Position numbers and translations under genes: made by a program | Assembly (NCBI GenBank): GCA_016713105.1 | Contig: JADJPS010000021.1 | Location: 349,742-413,741, forward strand | Reading direction: 5' to 3' | Length of the DNA stretch: 64,000 bases | Source: Devosia sp. | GTDB taxonomy: Bacteria > Pseudomonadota > Alphaproteobacteria > Rhizobiales > Devosiaceae | Notes under the pieces: generated by a model | The model's input: only the letters and a program-made list of their open reading frames with translations | Database searches by the model: none | Told to the model about the DNA's origin: nothing | Shown: piece after piece, positions 57,324 through 64,000 of the stretch | Position numbering within the stretch: the first letter of the stretch is position 1 | Layout: every line of letters starts with the position of its first letter

Positions 57324-58337
57324 TCAGCCGTTCCGGAAGGTGTAGCCGTAGCCGTTGAGGGCCGGGGCGCCACCCAGATGGGCATAAAGCACCTTCGAGC
57401 CCTCGGGGAAGAAGCCCTTCTGCACCAGGTCGATCATCCCCTGCATGGATTTGCCCTCGTAGACCGGATCGGTGATCATGCCCTCCAGCCGGCCGACAAG
57501 GCGGATCGCCTCCTTGGTTTCCTGCGAGGGGACGCCGTAGATCGGGTAGGCGTAGGCCTCGTTCAGCACCACGTCGTCGTCGGTGATGTCCCGCCCGAGT
57601 TCGACCAGTGCGGCGGTGTTGCGGGCGATCTCGAGCACCTGGGCCCGGGTCTGGGCGGGCGTACAGGAGGCATCGATGCCGATGACGTTCCTCGCGCGGC
57701 CGTCGGCGGCGAAGCCGACGAGCATGCCGGCATGGGTCGAGCCGGTAACGGTGCACACCACGATGTAGTCGAACCGGATGCCGAGTTCGGCTTCCTGCGC
57801 CCGCACCTCTTCGGCAAAGCCGACATAGCCGAGGCCGCCGAACTTGTGCACCGAGGCCCCGGCGGGGATCGGGTAGGGCTTGCCGCCGGCCGCCTCGACC
57901 TCGGCGATGGCGTGCTTCCAGCTGTCGCGGATGCCGATGTCGAAGCCGTCGTCGACCAGTTGCACGTCCGCCCCCATGATGCGGCTGAGCATGATGTTGC
58001 CGACCCGGTCGTAGACGGCATCCTCGTGCGGCACCCAGGCCTCCTGCACCAGCCGGCACTTGAAGCCGATCTTGGCTGCCACCGCCGCCACCATGCGTGT
58101 GTGATTGGATTGCACGCCGCCGATCGAGACCAGCGTATCGGCGCCGGACGCGATGGCATCGGGAATGATGTACTCGAGCTTGCGCAGCTTGTTGCCGCCG
58201 AAGGCGAGGCCCGAGTTGCAGTCCTCGCGCTTGGCAAAGATCTCCACGGCGCCGCCGAGATGCGCGCTGAGGCGGGACAGTTTCTCGATCGGGGTGGGGC
58301 CGAAGGTGAGGGGGTAGCGGTCGAAATTCTCGAGCAT
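57324..58337 (-). CDS. acdS: 1-aminocyclopropane-1-carboxylate (ACC) deaminase
   Basis: 337 residues, standard AcdS length. Splits ACC, the plant ethylene precursor, into ammonia and 2-oxobutanoate with PLP. PLP lysine K50 in FGGNKLRKLEY, S77 in IGGVQSNHTRM, Y293-E294 in DPVYEGKSMQGM and L321 in YAHLGGAPALNG correspond to K51, S78, Y294, E295 and L322 of the Pseudomonas enzyme; the E and L pair separates true ACC deaminases from D-cysteine desulfhydrases. ATG 58337 after AGGA. Divergent from an Lrp-type regulator. Gives ammonia and lowers ethylene in a plant host, by established knowledge of the family. Confidence 0.96.
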   Translation of the reverse strand: MLENFDRYPLTFGPTPIEKLSRLSAHLGGAVEIFAKREDCNSGLAFGGNKLRKLEYIIPDAIASGADTLVSIGGVQSNHTRMVAAVAAKIGFKCRLVQEAWVPHEDAVYDRVGNIMLSRIMGADVQLVDDGFDIGIRDSWKHAIAEVEAAGGKPYPIPAGASVHKFGGLGYVGFAEEVRAQEAELGIRFDYIVVCTVTGSTHAGMLVGFAADGRARNVIGIDASCTPAQTRAQVLEIARNTAALVELGRDITDDDVVLNEAYAYPIYGVPSQETKEAIRLVGRLEGMITDPVYEGKSMQGMIDLVQKGFFPEGSKVLYAHLGGAPALNGYGYTFRNG

Positions 58338-58427
58338 GGCGGCGTCCTGTAGCGGGTGATGGCTGAGAAGCTAGCAGGGGGCGGCCCGAAGGTGCTTTCA
58401 ATGTGCGGCCTGGTTGAGCTAACAGGA

Positions 58428-58441
58428 GTGCCAAGTGGCAC
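58428..58441. promoter_or_regulatory. Palindrome between acdS and acdR
   Basis: GTGCCA-AG-TGGCAC, perfect 6-bp arms, lies midway in the 138-bp divergent gap. It is a candidate operator for AcdR or another regulator of both genes. Confidence 0.5.
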
Positions 58442-58475
58442 ATCATGTGTCTCATTTCAGCCGGTTCAGAGCCAA

Positions 58476-58952
58476 ATGATGGAAGAATCTTCCGCGACAC
58501 TGGACCGCATCGACCTCAGGATGCTGCGCCTCCTGCAGCGCGACGGCCGGATCAGCAACGCGGAGCTGGCCGACAGGGTGGGGGTCAGTGCCGCCACCTG
58601 CCATCGCCGCACGCAGCGGCTGATCGAGGCGGGCTTCGTGACGGGCTTCCGCGCCGTGCCCGATCCTTCCCGGATCGAGCTTGGAACGCTGGTGCTGGTC
58701 GGCGTGGTCCTCGATCGGTCGACCCCCGAGAGCTTCGCGGCCTTCGAGGCGGCCGCCACAAGGCTGAAATTCGTCATCGACTGTCACCTCGTGGCGGGCG
58801 ACTTCGACTACTTCCTCAAGATCCGGGTGCGCGACATGGCCGACTTCAACCGGCTGCACGGCACGCAGCTGATCGCGCTGCCCGGCGTGCGGCAGACCCG
58901 GACGTTCTTCGTGATGAAGGAGGTCGTCGACGGCGCGCCGCTCGATTTCTAG
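58476..58952 (+). CDS. acdR: Lrp/AsnC family regulator of acdS
   Basis: 158 residues. N-terminal helix-turn-helix (LDRIDLRMLRLLQRDGRISN; ELADRVGVSAATCHRRTQRL) and a C-terminal RAM-like ligand domain (CHLVAGDFDYFLKIRVRDMA). Paired ATGs at 58476 and 58479. Its divergent place next to acdS is the classic acdR-acdS order, in which AcdR activates acdS when ACC is present. No ribosome site is obvious. Confidence 0.9.
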   Translation: MMEESSATLDRIDLRMLRLLQRDGRISNAELADRVGVSAATCHRRTQRLIEAGFVTGFRAVPDPSRIELGTLVLVGVVLDRSTPESFAAFEAAATRLKFVIDCHLVAGDFDYFLKIRVRDMADFNRLHGTQLIALPGVRQTRTFFVMKEVVDGAPLDF

Positions 58953-59050
58953 AGCGCTTCCAGGAAGAGTGGCGACGGTTTTCCGGTTCGTAAGCGCGAC
59001 GAATCAAGGACTTGGAGCAGGTCATCGATTCAACGAAACGGTGAACTGCC

Positions 59051-60505
59051 CTAGCCCAGCATCCGGCGCAATTGCTCGCGCAGCAGGTTGCGCATGACCT
59101 TGCCGTGTTCGTTGCGCGGGATGGCGTCGACCTGGAACAGGCGGTCCGGGACGCGCTCGGCGAGCCGCATGCGGGCGGCGCGGAGCAGGCGCTCGCCATC
59201 GATCGGGGCGGGCGAGACGATGGCGGCCCAGATCTCCTCGATGCCGCTGGCGGCAGCCGCCCCGACCACGGCCAGGTCGGTGATGGATGGATCGCGGCGC
59301 AGCTCCTCCTCGATCAGTTCCGGGGCCACCACCACGCCGCCGCGGTTGATCACGTCACCGGTCCGGCCGGTGACGATCAGCAGTCCGTCCGGCTCGATCC
59401 GGCCATAGTCGCCGGGATAGAACCAGCCGTCCTCGAGGGTGGGGAGCGGCTGTCCCGTCTCGTCCACATAGACCGCGAGCTCGTCGCTGCGGAAGCGCAG
59501 CACGCCATCGCGCCCCGCCGGCAGGGGCCGTCCGTCGTCATCCACGGCCTCGGCCGCTGCCCAGGGCGTCAGGTGTCCGGCCGAACCCTCGTGCCGCTCG
59601 AAATCGGCGGCGGTCGAGAACGCGACGAGGCCCAGTTCGGTCGAGCCGTAGCCGCCCAGCACGTAGCTCGACAGCCGCGAGCGGATTTCGGCGAGCAGCC
59701 GGTGCGGCAGTTTCGAGCCGGCGACCAGCACGCAGCGCAGGCTCGCCGGCGGCGGCGCAGGGCCGAGCGCCTTGAGGATGCCCTCGATCTGCACCACCGC
59801 CGCCATCAGCCAGGTGATGCCGAAGACGCGGCAGAGCTGCAGCGCCTCGGCGTAGCCGGCGGCAAAGCAGAGCAGCGAGCCCCCGACATGCGAGGTCAAG
59901 GGCATGATGGTGCCGGCAAGGGTCGAGAACCCCATCATGTTGAGCGTGGCGCCCGAGAGGGCCCGCTGCGGCAGGGTCTCGAAGGCATGCGCCACCCGCA
60001 GTTCGAGCACGTGGTTGGTGACCGCGACGCATTTGGGCCGGCCGGTGGTACCGGAGGAATAGAGATAGCGCACCACGTCGTCGGCGTCGGGCAGGCCCGG
60101 CATCGCCATCAGCGCGGCGAAGTCCACCTGGCGGCTCTCGTCGAAGGCGAACCAGCGCGCGTCGACCCTGCTGACGGCGAGGCCCGGCACGTCGACGCCG
60201 TCGACATCGGTCAGCAGCAGGGCAGGGCGCGGGCCCGACTGCTGCGTGACCCAGGCCGTTCCCACCGAGGCGCTGGGGTGGCCGAGCAGCGCCAGTGCGT
60301 AGATGGCCGCGGTGTGGTGCACCGGATTGCGGATATCGAGGATGACGAGGCCCCGCTTCGGCAGGCCGAGCAGGCGGATCGCCTCGACCGCCGCCGCGGT
60401 CGCGCCCATCAGCGCGCGGAAGCTGACAACGCCGCCGCCAAAGGCGATGGCCGGCTCCTCCTGCGAGCGACGCGCCTGGTGGACGATGGCCTTGACCAGC
60501 TGCAC
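59051..60505 (-). CDS. AMP-dependent synthetase/ligase (class I adenylate-forming)
   Basis: 484 residues, shorter than acetyl-CoA synthetases. ATP loop YLYSSGTTGRPKCVAV, the A5 motif YGSTELG, GDYGRIEPDGLLIVTGRTGD (A7-A8), and the A10 lysine region RNEHGKVMRNLL are all there. The acyl pocket cannot be read. It stands 7 bp before the porin-like gene in the same direction and about 100 bp after acdR. Possible fatty-acid, aryl or amino-acid activation; no carrier protein or partner enzyme nearby. Confidence 0.88.
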   Translation of the reverse strand: MQLVKAIVHQARRSQEEPAIAFGGGVVSFRALMGATAAAVEAIRLLGLPKRGLVILDIRNPVHHTAAIYALALLGHPSASVGTAWVTQQSGPRPALLLTDVDGVDVPGLAVSRVDARWFAFDESRQVDFAALMAMPGLPDADDVVRYLYSSGTTGRPKCVAVTNHVLELRVAHAFETLPQRALSGATLNMMGFSTLAGTIMPLTSHVGGSLLCFAAGYAEALQLCRVFGITWLMAAVVQIEGILKALGPAPPPASLRCVLVAGSKLPHRLLAEIRSRLSSYVLGGYGSTELGLVAFSTAADFERHEGSAGHLTPWAAAEAVDDDGRPLPAGRDGVLRFRSDELAVYVDETGQPLPTLEDGWFYPGDYGRIEPDGLLIVTGRTGDVINRGGVVVAPELIEEELRRDPSITDLAVVGAAAASGIEEIWAAIVSPAPIDGERLLRAARMRLAERVPDRLFQVDAIPRNEHGKVMRNLLREQLRRMLG

Positions 60506-60512
60506 TTGCGGC

Positions 60513-61196
60513 TCAGAAGTGGACGTTGACGCCGGAGCGGACGACCAGGCCCGATGGCGTGAACTCGCTGTCGAACGGGCCCTTGCCCGTGTCGCCCGAG
60601 GCGGAGAGGGGCGCCAACTGGTACATCAGTCCCTCGGTCCTGACCGATATCGTCTCGTTGACCGCCACCTCGACGCCGGCCCCGCCGACCATGCCGACGA
60701 CAAGGCCTGATCCGCTCGCTGCGACCGGATCGCCATAGCCGGAATCGACCATGGCGGAGTAGTCGGCCTGTCCCGCCGCGAGACCCATGGTGCCATAGGC
60801 GAAGACCGGACCATTGGTGACGCCGAAGCGCGTCCTGAGCGTGAGCAGCGACTCGAGCCGCTCGTCGACCACGTAGCTCGCCGGCTCCTCGACGGTGCCA
60901 TCGACCGTCGTCAGGGCGGCATCCGCCTCGACACCGGCGACCGCGTTGCCGACCTGGACGTTGTAGCCGATGTTGAGCGCCAGGAGCGCCCCGACGGTGC
61001 CGAAATCGGCGGTGGCCGGTCCGCTGGTCGACGGGTCGTAGGTGAAGCCGATGTCGCTGGTGGTCGACACCTGGCCGACGGAAATGCCGGCATAAAAGCC
61101 TGACCAGTCATACGCCGGCTGGGCGACGGCGACACCCGGCACGGCGAAGAGCAGCGTCGTCCCGAGGGCAGTCGCGGCCAGAAGCTCAATGCGCAC
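60513..61196 (-). CDS. Outer-membrane beta-barrel protein, Omp25-like
   Basis: About 227 residues. Signal peptide (RIELLAATALGTTLLFAVPG ending VAVAQ-PAYDW) then WSGFYAGISVG, the opening typical for Omp25/Omp31-type proteins, alternating hydrophobic strands, and a final VVRSGVNVHF ending in Phe as outer-membrane barrels do. GTG 61196 follows AGGGGGTTTC; ATG 61220 is the alternative. Upstream gene in the direction of the adenylate-forming enzyme. Confidence 0.87.
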   Translation of the reverse strand: MRIELLAATALGTTLLFAVPGVAVAQPAYDWSGFYAGISVGQVSTTSDIGFTYDPSTSGPATADFGTVGALLALNIGYNVQVGNAVAGVEADAALTTVDGTVEEPASYVVDERLESLLTLRTRFGVTNGPVFAYGTMGLAAGQADYSAMVDSGYGDPVAASGSGLVVGMVGGAGVEVAVNETISVRTEGLMYQLAPLSASGDTGKGPFDSEFTPSGLVVRSGVNVHF

Positions 61197-61278
61197 GAAA
61201 CCCCCTGCCACCCGATTCAATGCGCAAGATCATAGCCGAGGGTGGCAGGCACTGGCCAGTCCTGCTTTGGGCGACCGC

Positions 61279-62190
61279 TCAGCCGATCGGATAGGCCACA
61301 TAGGCGAAGCGCTGGCTGTCCGGAGCCCAGGAATTGACGTTGATCGTGCCCTGGCCGCCGTTGAAGGCGACGACGTCGCGCCGGCCAGTGCCGTCGGGCC
61401 GCATGAAGCGCAGGATCACCGCCTTGTCGGGCGGGTGGCCCTGCGTGCCCTCGGGGTAGCTCAGGTAGACGATCGACTGCCCGTCGGGCGAAAAATGCGG
61501 GAACCAGTTGACCTGCTCGTCTGTCGTCACCTGCGTCACTTCCGAGCCATCCGGCCGCATGCGGAAGATCTGCGCGTGGCCGGGCGAGGCCAGCTCGGAG
61601 TTGAACCAGATCCACTGCCCGTCCGGCGAATACTCGGCGCCATCGTCGGGGCGGGTGGAATCGGTGAGCTGGGTGTCCGGCCCGCCGGCGGCCGGGATGG
61701 TCCAGATGTTGACATAGCCCCAGCGGTTGCCGTCGCGGGTGTTGACGCCGGTATAGACCAGCGTCCGCCCGTCGGGCGACACCCCGTGCAGGTAGTAGTG
61801 ATGCCGCTCGGGATGCGCGTTCGAGATCCGCTTCGGCGTGCCGCCGCCGATCGGCAGCACGTAGAGGTGGGAATCGTCCGAGCTCACGTAGATGGAGCGG
61901 CCGTCGGGCGCGAGCACGTGGTCGTTGTTGAGGTCGGCGAGCGGGGCGGTGTCGATCGGCACCGGCTCGGTGCCGCCCTCGGCTGGGATGCGCCAGAGCT
62001 GGCCGCCGGCATTGAAGATCAGCAGGCCGTCGGCCGTCCAGTTCGGGGCCTCGATGATCTCGTCGGCGACGAGGACCACCCGCCGGCCGGTGCCGTCGGC
62101 ATTGATCACCGTCAGCTCCGAGCGCTGCCCTGGCAGGAGCGCGCGCCCGCGGCGCGCAAAGGCGGGTCTGGATGACATGCTCGATGACAT
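61279..62190 (-). CDS. TolB-like beta-propeller (PD40) protein
   Basis: 303 residues with repeated WD40-like/PD40 blades: ELTVINADGTGRRVVLVADE, LLIFNAGGQLWRIPAEGG, VLAPDGRSIYVSSDDSHLYV, HGVSPDGRTLVYTGV, AEYSPDGQWIWFNSE, PHFSPDGQSIVYLSYPEG. No clear signal peptide, so probably cytoplasmic. Not TolB itself: its N-domain is missing. Enzymic role unknown. Divergent from ettA. Confidence 0.88.
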   Translation of the reverse strand: MSSSMSSRPAFARRGRALLPGQRSELTVINADGTGRRVVLVADEIIEAPNWTADGLLIFNAGGQLWRIPAEGGTEPVPIDTAPLADLNNDHVLAPDGRSIYVSSDDSHLYVLPIGGGTPKRISNAHPERHHYYLHGVSPDGRTLVYTGVNTRDGNRWGYVNIWTIPAAGGPDTQLTDSTRPDDGAEYSPDGQWIWFNSELASPGHAQIFRMRPDGSEVTQVTTDEQVNWFPHFSPDGQSIVYLSYPEGTQGHPPDKAVILRFMRPDGTGRRDVVAFNGGQGTINVNSWAPDSQRFAYVAYPIG

Positions 62191-62359
62191 GCGGCGATCT
62201 CCTCAACTGGTCCGGATACCGTATTAACGATAATCCAACCGCTTGGCTAGGCGCTTTCGGCCGGGGGCCGGGCAGCGGGGGCGCAAGCTTGCCCCCGGCC
62301 GGCAGTTCCCCTACATACGGCCCCAATTTCCCGGTTTTCAGCGGCAGGACAATCGCTTC

Positions 62360-64000
<1,641 letters not shown>

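Noticed and set aside
57324..58337. D-cysteine desulfhydrase instead of ACC deaminase
   Set aside because: The discriminating E294 and L321 are those of ACC deaminase, and the regulator next to it is AcdR-like.
58418..58434. Sigma-54-like TTGGCACTCCTGTTAGC facing acdS
   Set aside because: GG and GC are 11 bases apart instead of 10 and the -12 part lacks TTGC, so it should not work as a sigma-54 promoter.

Overview
The window is high-GC DNA with densely packed genes and clear alphaproteobacterial (Hyphomicrobiales) gene content: a glgP-glgB-glgC-glgA-pgm-glgX run, urtABCDE next to urease genes, a divergent acdS/acdR pair, DUF1272 and DUF3995 genes inside the urease cluster, and an Omp25-like porin. 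A Devosia-like, possibly plant-associated soil bacterium fits, but that is inference; there is no rRNA and nothing decides the genus. Many conserved genes (ettA, ureC, ureG, glgB, pgm, urtA-D, an RND pump) are broken by single-base indels, often in homopolymers, while the protein reads on in the next frame. I take most of these as sequence or assembly errors. The CDS coordinates below span the whole intended gene and state where the frame slips.

Layout. 0-12.8 kb: a catabolic island. On the minus strand are an MFS-HEAT fusion (cut by the window edge), a BNR/sialidase-like protein and an AraC regulator; then a phytanoyl-CoA-dioxygenase-like gene (+), an M81 (MlrC-like) peptidase (-), a carbohydrate ABC importer (two permeases and a binding protein, -), and a ROK regulator, a ThuA-like protein and the importer ATPase (+). 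12.8-19.6 kb: a tRNA with CAU anticodon, two small genes, 3-methyladenine glycosylase, a phosphohexomutase, a LysE exporter, a nucleoside hydrolase and a Kef-type antiporter. 19.7-31.0 kb: the glycogen operon, six overlapping or closely spaced genes for synthesis (glgC, glgA, glgB), breakdown (glgP, glgX) and interconversion of glucose phosphates (pgm).

31-47.3 kb: a nitrogen island read leftward. It starts with urtA behind an excellent sigma-54 promoter and a stem-loop after urtA, then urtBCDE (urea importer), ureD, ureA, DUF1272 and ureB; after a 3-kb interruption by unrelated genes come ureC, DUF29, a MliC-like gene, ureE, ureF, DUF3995, ureG and a GNAT gene. Import and hydrolysis of urea are thus encoded together. 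A ~113-bp palindromic element with long inverted arms lies inside the coding part of ureF (in frame) and again in the 5' end of ureD.

47.3-64 kb: a structured intergenic region, then an RND efflux pump and its adaptor flanked by two ankyrin-repeat genes, a secreted four-repeat protein, a membrane pentapeptide-repeat protein, DUF2461, ACC deaminase (acdS) with its divergent Lrp-type regulator (acdR), a stand-alone adenylate-forming enzyme, a porin-like protein, a beta-propeller protein and ettA (cut just before its end). The strongest candidates for something new are the intragenic palindromic element, the MFS-HEAT fusion, the catabolic island of unknown substrate, and the ABAB repeat protein.
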